Source: Prinsepia uniflora
Taxonomy: Eukaryota > Streptophyta > Magnoliopsida > Rosales > Rosaceae
NCBI GenBank assembly: GCA_032719365.1
Contig: CM064862.1
Span: 88,028,503-88,092,502 of the forward strand
Direction of reading: 5' to 3'
Length of the DNA stretch: 64,000 bases
In this document: positions 10,021-21,224 of the stretch, piece after piece
Numbering within the stretch: position 1 is the first letter of the stretch
Layout of the letters: the number at the start of each line of letters is the position of its first letter
Made by a program: the position numbers and the translations under genes
The notes under the pieces: generated by a model
Told to the model about the DNA's origin: nothing
What the model saw: the letters and a program-made list of their open reading frames with translations, nothing else
The model's database searches: none

Positions 10021-12990
10021 TGTAACGACCCGTCCCAAATTCCAGGATTAGATTAAGGAGTAATCACGATTAGTGAGGCTAATCCGTGATTAGTTGGGCG
10101 AAATCGGACGAACGGCGCGAAATGACCGTTTTGCCCCTGATGGTGGCAAAATGTTGACTTTTTAATCGGGCAGTCAAATGGACTTTGACCGATGACCGTG
10201 ACGTAGTTCGTGACATCACGAGTTCATAGACAGGTGGCACGTTCAATTCCGACGTTCGAGGAAGAAGTTATGACGTTCGGAAGTTTAGGGGCATTTTGGT
10301 AATTTGGGTGAATAGGGGGTCAAAAGTTGACTTTTTGACCGGGAGGTCCGATGGCCGAGGACCGAAGACCGTTACGTAGATAAGGACGATACGAATCCAT
10401 AGACAGGCGGCACACTGAAATCGGACTTCGAACGGGAGAGTTATAGGTCACGGAAGTTCGATTTCACTATGCACGAACTTCGAGACGGGGACGATTCGGC
10501 GAAATCTGATTTGGGCAGATATTTTGGTGGGTCCCATGGATGAGTGACAAGTGTCACTCATCCTATTGGCTAAATCCCCCAAAATGTGGATCTAAGTAAT
10601 TAAATAATAATATTTTAATTATTTTATAATAAATCCTAACAACCTTAAATCTTAACCATCCATTCTATTTTAATCATTCAATCCTCACCCTCCATTTCCC
10701 ATTCTCTCATCAGCCATCAAACTTCATCACTTCATCATTTTCATTTCTTTGTTTTTACTCACATAACCCGAACCCCCCCTCCATATTTTTCTTCATTTTC
10801 TTCTTTGTTCTTCGAACAAGCACACCACACACATACCACCACACCTCACCATTTATCTTGTGGCTGACTTGGAGGGATGACGGTGATGATGAGGAGAACA
10901 TGACGGCCGGCCATGGTGGCTCACGGTGGTGGCCACGGTGGAGAGAAACCGTGAGGTAAGAAATTGCCCAAAAATTCAAATTTCGATTTTATTAGTTTTT
11001 GTTCGATTATAAGGATTAGGAATGGTTTCTGGGGACCCTAGGAGTAGAATGGGATTAGTTTTGGGGCTTGGGATGGCCAGAAATGGCCATGAACGGCCGG
11101 AGAAAATCCGGCCACCATTGATGGAGGATGGAAGCTCGGTTTCGGGTGGTTTTCTTAGTTTTAGGGATTGGGTTAGTTAGGAAATGAAGAAATAGGAATT
11201 TAGGAATTAAAATGGGATGAAACGGACCCCGAATCAGTCCAGAAATCGGAGAAAACCCGAGATGAACAGTACTGCTACAGTAAACTGGTTCAGTTCTCTG
11301 AGGTTGATGCCGATGAACAGTGTTTTCGATTTTCTAGGGGCTCGTGAGGGCCCGTGGGCCATAATTTGGGAAAGTGTTCAACACAGGAAATCTTCTATTC
11401 GATGTAACAAAGATTTTGGGACTGGTCTCGTGTCAATCGGACATCGTTTCGATAGTTTTCGGGGTGTCGGAAGGTTTAGGGTCGGTTTAAAAATAGTTAA
11501 AAGTTCGGGAAAATTTCGGGGCTTTGGTAGGAGGTTAATTAAGTAGTTAGTAACCTTCTATTAAAATTTGGACAGGTTTGGGAGTCCCGGTGATGGTGAT
11601 CGGCTCGGGGAGCCGAATGGCACGCAAATCGAGGCGGCAGCTCGGACGGTCTGTGAGTGGACCTTGTTTTCTAAATTGGTGCATGCATAAATGTTTATTA
11701 TATGTTTTATTACTTGTTTGATGATGCCATGGGTGCATTTGTATGTGGTTACGTATAAGCACGTATTTCGAGGTTTCGGCCTTATACGGTGCTTATAGGG
11801 GTATGTATTTCTTTATTGATTTAAATGAACTGAATTTGGATTTCAAAATGAGAAACTCGGGTATGAGACCCATTTGGTTTTGTCTCGGGCATATGACCTC
11901 AGATTCCGGGCACGGTGCCCAGTTGGTGTCCTTTGTTCGGGTACGAGACCCAGTCACTTTACGGTTTTGATTTCAGGTCAGGGAACCTTAAATGGATTTC
12001 CCGGTTCATGACGGTTTATGGGAACCGGCATGAACTCTTAATATGGTATCATGGTTCATGACGGTTTATGGGAACCGGCATGAACCCTTGTTGGTTATTA
12101 CGGTACATGACGGTTTATGGGAACCGGCATGTTACCTGATTATGGGTATTATGGATTCATGACGGTTCAGGGGAACCGGTCATGAATGTTTATGTTATGT
12201 ATATATATGTTCGTCTACCTTCCTTTACTTCTATTATCTCCTCCGGGGAGGGTCGTTGGCCTGGGTGGACCCCGGAGTAGTCACGGAGCACCGACTGAGT
12301 GGAGTCACCCCCCAGTTGGGTTCCTTACTCTCAGGAAGGCTATGATTACTATTACCTCGGGTAGGGTCAGTGGTCTACGGACATTGATCTTGACTTTGAG
12401 AAGACTCGGATTGAGACCTGGGTAGCATGCGCGTAGCTTTGGATACCGTGACAGGATTGGTTGTGTGACTTATATATATGTATGTGATGTATATATGATA
12501 TATGATATGTGGTGTGTACAGGTGTGCACAGGATTTGAGCAGTGGCTCGTGTACTTGGTTTCTTTATGGTTTGGGGCCGAGTCCTTTATGGATTTGGGCA
12601 GTGGCCCGTATGGTCGTTTTTATTGTGGTCCTTTCGACCTTAGTTTATATCTGCTTTGGGCTTAGTCCCACATATGGTTTGTTTTGGATAAATGGTTTTC
12701 GAATGCATGCATGTTTTTTAGTGGAGGGTACAAATGTCTTCTCGTTAAAATCTTTTTATAAACTCTTGTTTTGTCCACTCACAGTTTTTAATGTTTTGAC
12801 TGCCCTTCAGGTTGACATCGGATGTGGACTGTAGCAGAGACCGAGATATCACATGCCTCCTCCGGATCCTGGCGTACTCTGATAGCCCGGGAGGGCAAAG
12901 GTCGGAAATATCCCTTGTCTGACACTTCGTGTCAGACGGGAGCAGGTTCATCCCGCACTAATCCCGGGGGGATTGGGATGGGTCCTGTCA
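10021..12990 (+). repeat. 3' LTR of the LARD (2,970 bp)
   Basis: It starts TGTAACGACCCGTCCC and ends GGGTCCTGTCA. The 5' third has two diverged copies of a module of about 170 bp with GTTGACTTTT W-box-like motifs. CTGTGAGTGGAC is at 11651-11662 and GTCCACTCACAG at 12773-12784. Between them lie short palindromes of GGG-n-CCC form (11855-11955) and the hairpin array at 12004-12187. The hairpin GTCTGACAC-TTC-GTGTCAGAC is near the end. Unrelated spacer follows directly after 12990. Confidence 0.9.
12004..12187 (+). repeat. Four-unit hairpin array inside the LARD LTR
   Basis: Four units spaced about 50 bp apart (12004, 12054, 12103, 12156) each fold on themselves: GTTCATG on the left pairs with CATGAAC on the right, and CGGTT with AACCG, around a short loop. 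Units 3 and 4 have compensated ends (GTACATG/CATGTTAC and ATTCATGA/TCATGAAT). Confidence 0.85.
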
Positions 12991-13640
12991 CAGGGGGGTG
13001 AACATTTTTCTTCCACCAAAATCGTCGATATTGTTCAATATCGACGATTTAGGACTGAATTAGCAAACAACCGAATAATTCAAACAGAGACCACCGAAAT
13101 CGAAAGGAGACCACCGAAATAAAACATACAAATGAAGAGCACGGGTTGAACAGAGAATCAACTTTCCAATCGTCCAATCATTCAAACATTCACGGACTCA
13201 TCCAATAATTCAAACAATTTTCACATTCACGGACGAACAATTGGGAAGAAAAAAAAAAAAAGAATTCACGGACTCAATTTGGGGTAGAGCATAAAAGGAA
13301 TTCATGGACTCACCTCAGGCAACCACTTCTGCTCGAACTCGAAGTCTCGAACGGCCGAACTCGAACCACCTCTCGTCAGTCGTCACCACCGTCGTCAGAG
13401 ATCTTGAACGGTCGAACATCCCTCGAAGGCTCGAACCACGTCTGGCCTCGTCTCTTTTCGTCCCGTCCTCCGTCGCTCGAACCTCCATCGAAGTCGTCCC
13501 TCACGCCGCCCCTGACCATCACCCTCACGCCGCCCCTGAATCTCACTCATGGCCCTCACCCTCACGGCCTCACCGCCTCACGATCGATCGATTTCCCCAA
13601 AGCCCGTGACCTCGACTTCGAGACAAACTGAGAGTCTGAG
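12991..13640. other. Unassigned spacer with a perfect hairpin and a C/T-rich block
   Basis: AAATCGTCGATATT and its inverse, separated by four bases, form a hairpin at 13020-13051. A direct repeat GGAGACCACCGAAAT follows at about 13085-13120. 13300-13630 is rich in C, with repeated CTCGAAC and CACGCCGCCCCTGA. Two overlapping open frames there are Pro/Ser/Arg-rich and match no family I know. I do not assign a gene. Confidence 0.4.
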
Positions 13641-14317
13641 TCTCTGAGAGCCCTTCGTTGGGTAAATAAGAAATGGAACGAAACGATGCGTTTCGTTTCA
13701 TTTCATTTCTTTATTTATTTTTAATTACATATATTATTTAATTATTTTTCAAATATGTATTTAAATAATTATTTGGGTATAAATATTTGTCAAATAAATA
13801 ATTATTTGGTATAAATATCATTTTTAATTACATATATCATTTATTATTTGGTATAAATATTTGTCAAATAAATAATTATTTAAATTTTATCTTAAATATT
13901 GTCAAATTCATATATTCATATATTTGGTATTAGGTAAACAATATGCCATAAACGTTTTTTTTAACAAAATTCAAAATTTATTATTAGGAAAATAATATGG
14001 TTTAATTCATATATTTAGTAATATTTGGTAATATACTTGGTAATCATTTATTAAAAATAAATTTATCATTTATTAGTAAAATATGTTTTAGTAATGTATG
14101 TGCTAATATAAAATATTGTTTAATTCATATATTTGGTAATATATCTGGTAATCATTTATTAATAATAAATTGATCATTTATTACTAAAAATATGTTTTAG
14201 TAATGTATATTTTAATATAAAATATGAGGTAATTCATATATTTGGTAATATTTGTTTTAATTTTTAATATATGTTTTATTTTAGAATATATATTAAAATT
14301 ATGAATATATGTGTTTT
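13641..14317. repeat. AT-rich spacer with degenerate tandem repeats
   Basis: Units of roughly 110 bp share the phrases TTAATTCATATATTTGGTAAT and ATGTTTTAGTAATGTAT. They occur at about 13995, 14125 and 14405; the last copy is inside the left arm of the fold-back element. No gene is visible. Confidence 0.6.
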
Positions 14318-16570
14318 TGCTTCTTAATTTTTTATCATCAAAGTCTAACTTAGAATATATGTTCTAATTGATCAAATTTTATTATTATTTGTATATAATA
14401 TGGCTTAATTCATATATTTGGTAATATTTGGTAATATATTTGGTAATCATTTATTAATAATAAATTGATCATTTATTACTAAAAATATGTTTTAGTAATG
14501 TATATTTTAATATAAAATATGAGGTAATTCATAAAATATGGCTTAAGTTTATCTTTAAGATTTTATACTGTTAGTGGTCGGCAGATCTATATTCTATCAT
14601 ATGATTCATCATATATTTATCATATCAAAATCATTTTATAGTTTTTATTAGTCCTATATAACCATTATTGGGTACTTAAGTGTTTGCCAAAGTTTCATTC
14701 CAAATTTCCGTCATTTGAACCCAATTTCTGTCATTTTTGTTGACCGTAAACGATATCGATATCGATATTTGGGGCGAGATATCCGTAAATTCGGCGAACG
14801 ATATATCCGTCGATATCTATATTTTCATCCTTGGTTGTAAGTTACTTACTTACTACCGAGCACCTTTATATATTCATGATTATAAATAGTTCAGGCTGAC
14901 CTAAGCCTTACCCATTTCTGATTATATATCGATCCATTTCTGAATAGTGAATATATATCGATGGGATCATATTGATTGTAGAATGATGAAGTTCCAACTA
15001 CTTGGCTCAACAACCCACCAGTTAGGAAAGCAATTTATGCTAAGCCAGTAAGCTATAACTCAACTATAAATAATATTTATTGCTTATTATTCAATCAAGG
15101 GAATGATCATGCACACTTGACTAGTGAATCATGAATATGATCGCCATCGTGGGTAGAAATCGCAAACCCTTTTCAAACCAAATCCGCGAGCCCTAATCGC
15201 TTGGATAACCTAATTTTAAAAATCTACATTACGTCATATATGTGAATAGATTACACTGTAAAGACATTAGACAAAAGTTGATCTGATGCTATTACTACTG
15301 TAAGCACCGGTTCTATATTTACTGAAGTGTAAAAGGTAAAACAACTTCAGTACAAATATTGACCGATGATTTTATGTTCATTTAGCATCAACTGATTATA
15401 TAAACCAAAGTCTATATAGATTTTTTCCTCTTTTTCAGTGTAGCATCGGTTGTTAAAAATTCAATCTACCGATACCTTTACTAAAAATTCATTTTGATTA
15501 TTTGGTATAATTTGAATTTTAACTTAACACAAACATGTGATATAAGTAGCATAATACATTATATGAGCAATATTCACTTGGAATCTTAACATAAACATCC
15601 AATTACGTCTTGTAGTATGAGCTTGCTGTCTAGACTTAGACTTTAAAGTATTTCACTTCCATTTTGGATCGAGTTGGCACACAAATTAAATGAATCATTA
15701 GTTTTTGTCTATTTAAAATTTATATGAAGAGAAACTGCTATTCATTTTTCATGATTCTAACTGTAACTATAACAAACTTATTATCAATATAAATACAAGA
15801 AAAATAAATCCTGTAGACAACTAGACATAATATAATTCTAATAAATCACGTATAAACTTGATTTTTAGCATGCATGTGTAAACTTCACAATTTCATTGAT
15901 GCCATTTTGGTTGTCAACAAAAAGAATTTTTATCGAATGTAAAGGACAAGGGCTTGTTGACCTTTAAGTCTATATATAGGCCACTAATACGGCGATACCT
16001 GAGAATTTTTGTCTAATTTGTGGATTTTGAAGTGAAGCAAATGGTGCGGTGTAGACAAGGATGAAAATATCGATATCGATGGATATATCGCTAGTTAAAT
16101 TTACGGATATCTCGCTTCAAATATCGGTATCGATATCGATATCGTTTACGGTCAACAAAAATGACGGAAATTCGGTCTAAAAGTTGGAAATTTGAAATGA
16201 AATTTTGAGAAAAACTTAAGTACTTAATGATGGTTATATAAGATTAATTAAAACTATAAAATGACTTTGATATAATAAATATATGATAATAATATGATAG
16301 AATATAGGTCTGACGATAACTAATAATATAAAACCTTAAAGATAAACTTAAATTAAAACATAATTTTATTGATAATATTGTACTAAGAATACTTTACACA
16401 TTTAATTTCATTAAAAATAAGTAGAGTGTCTACTATATTGAAAATTGGATTGGTCTCTATCTATCAAGGAGCAAATTCTAATCACGTTATTTAAATTTTT
16501 TCAATTAGAACATATATTAGTTAGACTTTGATGATGATAAAAAGTTAAGATTAAAATTAAGAAAAATTAA
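14318..16570. mobile_element. Fold-back element with long inverted arms
   Basis: The left arm (about 14318-14836) and right arm (about 16055-16570) are inverted copies over some 400-500 bp with moderate divergence. Anchor matches include TTTTCATCCTTG at 14825-14836 against CAAGGATGAAAA near 16056, the GATATCGATATCGAT block, the ACTTAAGTACTTAA/GGGTACTTAAGT segment, and ATCATCAAAGTCTAACT at both outer ends. The left arm has about 150 bp of extra tandem-repeat sequence. The 1.2 kb centre has no transposase frame. The class could be a MULE-like or other non-autonomous DNA element; I saw no clear target duplication. Confidence 0.7.
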
Positions 16571-17349
16571 AAATAAAAATGAAAAATTAAATAAATTGCG
16601 TGGACCAAAAATAACTTTTGGCCTTCGTTTTTCTCGTCTATCCCAAACTTGTTAACTTGATGCACTAAAAAAATTATGAAACTTTTATCTAAAGGATGAT
16701 TTTACAATAGTTTTATGAAAATTAATTAAATACTAAAGTATTAAAAAATTAATCTCAAACTTCGTTCTTCTCTCTCTCTCTCATCTTTTGCCTTTTGATT
16801 TGTGGGCTGGGACACAAGGTCATTGATATCTTCGAGTAATGCAAATCTCTCCCTCAAAGTGCTTTGATATTTCGGCTTGTAGACTTGATTTTGTTACTGA
16901 TTGCTATTTAAGAGGCATTTCCTCTTAGTGTTTTTTTCTTTTCGAGGCAAAAAACACTTGTAATATTAAAATATAATATTAATGACATTACATTTAACAA
17001 TTAAATATTTTTACTTGAAGCATTAGTCCATTGGTAACTGGAATAAAAATAAATACTAGCCCCACTTTTTTTTGGTAACCCACAATTATGATGAGGAAAA
17101 TTAACTCAGAGGGTAAAATTCAAAAGTTTTTAAATTTCAAGCATCAATTGCTATTTTTTTAATAAAAATTTAAATATTTCATATGGAAAAATGGTAGAGC
17201 AAAAATAAAATAAAATTAAAATATGAAATATGAATAGAGATTTGACAAAATATATAATTTTAAAAAAGGGATGATAAATTAGTGTTTGCCAAGCCCACGG
17301 TGAGCCCAATATACTAATACTTACTAATTAACACCTACCCCTAAATCAT
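16571..17349. other. AT-rich spacer, nothing recognised
   Basis: Long A/T runs, a short TCTCTC tract near 16770, and no open frame or motif that I can support. Confidence 0.5.
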
Positions 17350-17520
17350 TATCCTCTAGAAACAGAGGCATGGGCGACAAACAATCTCATCTCTCTCTCT
17401 CTCTCACCATTTTCCTCTAGAAACAGAGGCATGGGGCAGAAAACAATCATCTTCTCTCACCATTTTCCTCTATCTCCCTCTCTCTCTCTCACTCTCTCTC
17501 TCTCTCTCTCTCTCAATCTC
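17350..17520 (+). repeat. CT microsatellite with local duplication
   Basis: CCTCTAGAAACAGAGGCATG occurs twice (about 17353 and 17411), each followed by ACAATC and CT runs. The longest (CT)n tract lies at about 17470-17513. The core CCTCT-AGAAAC-AGAGG is palindromic. Confidence 0.85.
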
Positions 17521-17639
17521 ATCTCTCTTTGGAAATTCGAATCTGCCATGCGATTTTCCCTCTCAGATCTACTAACCTCAACCCCAATCTGACCTCCTTC
17601 TTTCCCCTTCTCAAGCCTTCAAACCCCAAGTGAAAGTCT

Positions 17640-17799
17640 TTGCGTGACATTCTCCTCCAGAGTTTACCCAGAACCCTCCTCCATCGATGATGACCACTTC
17701 GATCGCCTTTCGAACTCCCTTCTCTTCTTGGTTTTCAACAAGCTCGGCGACGTCAAGGCCTCGACCGGTTCTTGGGTTTCAAATTCAATGTGAAAAATC
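17640..17799 (+). pseudogene. F-box protein gene fragment
   Basis: One frame reads a partial F-box: D-D-D-H-F-D-R-L-S-N-S-L-L-F-L-V-F-N-K-L, then GDVKA, followed after a few residues by a stop at about 17790. This matches the start of the plant F-box group that includes At5g46170-like proteins (DHFDRLPDSLL...FNKIGDVKAL). The conserved continuation is missing: the frame runs into the inverted repeat at 17789. There is no start methionine in a sensible place. I read it as a captured or decayed exon. Confidence 0.6.
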
Positions 17800-17872
17800 G
17801 GTAATTTCGGCCAATATCGGCAATTATCGCCGATATTCGCCGATATAGGCCGAAACCACCGATTTTAGGGGA
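17786..17872. repeat. Inverted repeat (hairpin) fused to the F-box scrap
   Basis: AAAATCGGT...TTTCGGCC..ATATCGGC on the left is mirrored by GCCGATATAGGCCGAAACC...CCGATTTT on the right, with arms of about 40 bp. A second palindromic block, CGATATATCGGCGATATGTC-like, follows at about 17925-17955. It resembles the GATATCG-rich arms of the fold-back element at 14318-16570. Confidence 0.7.
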
Positions 17873-19199
17873 AAATTTATCTTCACCCCCTGCTTACATG
17901 CCGGTGGTCGGAAATGGCGACATATCGTCCGATATATCGGCGATATGTCCGACATTTGCATCAGTGGGTGTAGATAGATAACTAGATCTCTCCATTGATT
18001 GACGTGAACTTCAGTTGATGGTAACAGTTCTAATATGCACATTGTTCACAGAATTCATAGGACGTGTCCCTATCATAATACCCGCCCGATAGCTCAATAA
18101 GCCGTACTCGTTCCTCTACTCTTCCGGTCTTCCCTCACCATACCAATTTATACAGACCCGTAATTATAACCCTTCTATTTCATCAAACGGTAATAAAATC
18201 ATCGGGAAAATAATTGATCTCAAATTCAAATGACATGCGACAAACTAATTTGGCAGCGGGAACTCATGCTGTCGTTAGACATGAAGTAACGCCAATTAAT
18301 TCAACATCGTCCTTAACGCTTCCTCATATTAGCCTTCCGTACTTATTCCATTCCTAGTCACTAATTTTGAATCTAACCCAAAAAAAAATAAAAAAATCTC
18401 AAACATTGAACCGTTGATGGGTGGATATGGGGCTCCCTGTTGGTTGTACACCATCCAACGGCTATCATTATTAATCTTTCTCTACCTAAATGCATAATAA
18501 ATTGAATAATTATAGAAGGGAAAAGGACAATGATATCAAAATTTAATCCTTATTTTATTTATCGTAAATAAAAAGGAAATAATATATACCATATCTATCT
18601 AAATAAACTGAAATTATAGTCAAATGAGTATAATTCAGTTAGTTCTAACTTTAATTTGTAGATAATTGATCTCAAGTTCGAATCCCTGCGACATATTGTA
18701 TGAAAAATTTCCAAAATTTTCCCCTCCCTATAAATAAACGAAAAAAAAACTGAAATTATATATGTATTTTTTTAGATCACGTATATAGGTTTATACCGTT
18801 GTTTTTGTTTTAGAATAAAAATATCATAAGAAATCCATATATATATATATATTAACACTAAAATTCAATTATAAAATATTACGAAAAACACAGTTATAAA
18901 TTACCTATTAGAAATATAATCTCTTAATATTATCGTGTTTTTTATGTAAGAATTATCGGGGGAGGTGGAATATTCAAATGATTGGCGCTTTTGGGTATAG
19001 AACGGCAAGATTGGTACTTTTCACAGTTCGTCACCCGGTAAAATTTTAGTTCGAGTTTAGACGCTTTCTGGTGCTTACACGTGGTGCATTTCACGTCGGT
19101 GCTCTTATCGCTGGGGTCTCTACCCCCGGAGTGTTTTTTTATTATATTGAAACCAGATCTACATCTATCTGCTAGCTTCACTTCACTCGGGAAAAAAGC
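17873..19199. other. Spacer and probable distal promoter of the 19632 gene
   Basis: Mostly AT-rich. CAAGTTCGAATCCCTG at about 18671 resembles a tRNA-type B box, but no A box at the right spacing was convincing. A (TA)n run lies at about 18838-18852. CACGTGGTGC (G-box core) lies at about 19079-19088 and could serve the downstream gene. Confidence 0.4.
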
Positions 19200-19631
19200 C
19201 TCTCAGAAAAATCCCCAATAAGCATTTCTCAGTTCTCAATTCTAGGGTTTCTGAAGCTTCACCCAAATTCAATCATAATTGAAGCCGTCGTCTTCCACCC
19301 TGTAATGTAGATTTAAATTCAGCAAATGTAGAGCTCAATTTGAGCAAATATGGATCGGGTTTGGTACGACGTGAAGACTGCAAAAGTTTCGAAGAGGGTG
19401 TGGTTTGTAATTCAAAAAACGGTAGTTCTCCTCGTGGGTGGGAATCACACCTCCTCCAGGTTTTGTTCTCGTTAATATACTCCCTCATTCTGTACTTGGC
19501 TTTTTCCTCTCTCAAGGTTTTCAAAAGAAATCTTTTTTAACGATTAAACAAAGTTCGCAACTTTACTCTCTCTGATTAAAGAAATCGTCTTTGATCAAAA
19601 CCCCAATTGGGCGTTAGGGTTTTATCGCCAC
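19200..19631 (+). promoter_or_regulatory. Probable 5' leader of the methyltransferase-like gene
   Basis: It contains telo-box-like TAGGGTTT (about 19243 and 19614), common in plant 5' leaders, C/T-rich stretches, and a short upstream frame 19340-19540. A leader intron is possible, but I cannot place its ends. Confidence 0.4.
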
Positions 19632-21119
19632 ATGTTTCAGAGCCGAATTGTGAAAAGCACGGCCACAAAATCGAAAATTATGGATTTGAACTTGAAGGCT
19701 GTGAAAGTGCAGATTCTTCATGGGTCTTTAGCCAGGCGTGTGTTTTTTCGCGCTTTCTTTATCGCCTCGGCTATGTCCATCATACCGTTGATTCACATTT
19801 TGTCAGGACCTTATATGACAATGTTCACATTGGTGAACTCCGGCGACTGCGTCTCCGAATTGGGCAATACCCACGTCGATTCCAATCCGGGAAAGTTCAA
19901 CTTTCAGAGCCGGTACCTGAATCCCTTTTGGGGATCTTTCGATTCGAAGCAGTGCAAGCGAGATGTGAATTTGACTCTCAGCGTGGTCAGAGAGCTGATG
20001 GATAAGCAGCTATTGAACTACGGTACCAAAGCTCTCTGCATTGGAGAAGGCTCTGCCTCCGCCGTGTTGGCATTGCAAGATTTGGGATTTCCCGATGCTC
20101 GTGGTGTTTACGAACACCGATTCTTCTCACTCAAGCGCAAACAGTTTGTGTATGAAATTGACTTTGAGGACAAGTCTTTTGATTTTGTGCTCTCCAAGGA
20201 TCTGGATAAGGTTGCTGTCCCTGCGCTTCTTGTGCTCGAAATCGAGCGTATTCTTACCCCTGGTGGGATTGGAGCTATACTTGTGGGTAGCGGCATTTCC
20301 GCTCCAAATAGCTTGATTAGATCAGCTACCCCAATTTCTTCGTTACTGAAAAGCTCCAGTGTTTTCCATGTTAATCATATCAGTAACTTCACCTTGGTTG
20401 TTTTCAGGAAGAGTTATGAAAATGCCGGGCTCTTTGGGCAGTATCGCCTCCCGGCTGACTGCCAATCTCTCACAAAGAGTCGCCCTTTCATTGGGAAAAT
20501 GGAGCTTCTTGTGAATGAAAAACCAGCAAACTATGGAAAGGGATATACTTATTTTCCTACTTTTGTGGATCTTTCGTCGAAGAACCGATTGATCTATATT
20601 GATATTGGCGCAGCAGAGCATCTGAACTCAAATGTTACAAATTGGTTCCTGCCTTCTTATCCCGTGGAGCAAAAAGCTTTCAATGTTTATTTTGTTGACC
20701 ATAACACTTCAGTTCTTTTATCTTATGTCAAAAAGCCAGGAATCACCTTTGTCTATCATCCGGGGCTTGCTGGAATCAAGGCCAAAGCCAATGCTACCTT
20801 CAATGGAGGTGCAGAGCCAGATCCATATGTCGGAGACGAAGGTTTTGATTTCCTTATTTGGTTCAAAGAAACAGTGAAATATGCAGATTTCGTTGTGCTG
20901 AAGATGAATGCAGGCGGTGTTGAATTGAAGTTCCTAACGGAGCTGTTTGTAAGTGGAGCCATATGCAATGTTGATGAACTGTTTCTTCACTGCTCCGGCC
21001 ACGTGGATGCTGGAGGTGCAATGCCGGTCGACTGTATGGACATCTTTGGAAGCCTCCGTAGCAGCGGCGTGTTTGTCCATCAGTGGTGGGGAGACGGCAA
21101 CCCCATCGATGTTCTGTGA
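19632..21119 (+). CDS. Membrane-anchored methyltransferase-like protein with C-terminal DUF7870
   Basis: A single-exon frame of 495 residues. Residues 38-59 form one hydrophobic segment after a basic N-terminus, fitting a type II anchor with the bulk in the Golgi/ER lumen. Residues 125-260 look like a weak SAM-dependent methyltransferase fold: ALCIGEGSASA stands where motif I is expected, followed by FDFVLSKDLDK and an ERILTPGG strand. Residues 310-490 match the plant DUF7870 region: YIDIGAA, FVVLKMN, an ICNVDELFLHC stretch and a terminal FVHQWWGD. The nearest Arabidopsis relatives I recall are annotated as SAM-dependent methyltransferase superfamily proteins (At3g27230/At5g40830 type). The substrate is unknown. 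ATG 19632 gives the longest frame; M17 is a possible alternative. Motif I lacks the usual GxGxG, so activity is uncertain. Confidence 0.85.
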   Translation: MFQSRIVKSTATKSKIMDLNLKAVKVQILHGSLARRVFFRAFFIASAMSIIPLIHILSGPYMTMFTLVNSGDCVSELGNTHVDSNPGKFNFQSRYLNPFWGSFDSKQCKRDVNLTLSVVRELMDKQLLNYGTKALCIGEGSASAVLALQDLGFPDARGVYEHRFFSLKRKQFVYEIDFEDKSFDFVLSKDLDKVAVPALLVLEIERILTPGGIGAILVGSGISAPNSLIRSATPISSLLKSSSVFHVNHISNFTLVVFRKSYENAGLFGQYRLPADCQSLTKSRPFIGKMELLVNEKPANYGKGYTYFPTFVDLSSKNRLIYIDIGAAEHLNSNVTNWFLPSYPVEQKAFNVYFVDHNTSVLLSYVKKPGITFVYHPGLAGIKAKANATFNGGAEPDPYVGDEGFDFLIWFKETVKYADFVVLKMNAGGVELKFLTELFVSGAICNVDELFLHCSGHVDAGGAMPVDCMDIFGSLRSSGVFVHQWWGDGNPIDVL

Positions 21120-21218
21120 TCTGCTGTTTCAACCATGTTTATGTTGTGTTGTTAAGTTATTATGTAAGATTTGGTAAACATCTAAAGTTGCTTTCATGGT
21201 TGGGTAACACTATCGTTA

Positions 21219-21224
21219 AATAAA
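21219..21224 (+). terminator. Possible poly(A) signal
   Basis: AATAAA about 100 bases after the stop codon of the methyltransferase-like gene, in a T-rich 3' region. Confidence 0.4.

Larger units (their letters stand above)
6453..12990 (+). mobile_element. LARD: non-autonomous Ty3-type element with long LTRs and a non-coding interior
   Basis: The element has, in order: the last 186 bp of a 5' LTR (6453-6638), a tRNA-Met primer site (6642-6653), a 3,382 bp interior without a gag or pol frame, a polypurine tract (10008-10019), and a complete 3' LTR (10021-12990). This layout, with LTRs near 3 kb and about 3.4 kb of non-coding interior, is that of the LARDs described in cereals. Movement would require gag-pol in trans, for which element A at 1-4322 (same LTR type and primer site) is an obvious candidate donor. 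The two LTR copies differ at one base in the 186 bp they share, which suggests a recent insertion. The left part of the 5' LTR is displaced by element B. Confidence 0.85.

Noticed and set aside
13304..13609. Ser/Pro/Arg-rich frame of 101 codons
   Set aside because: Low complexity, overlapped by a similar frame in another phase, no motif.
15290..15490. Repeated GCACCGGTT/GCATCGGTT words, as in CACTA element ends
   Set aside because: Only a few copies, no CACTA terminal repeat or transposase; it lies in the centre of the fold-back element.
18590..18730. Possible SINE or tRNA (GTTCGAATCC B-box-like sequence)
   Set aside because: No convincing A box, cloverleaf or flanking duplication.
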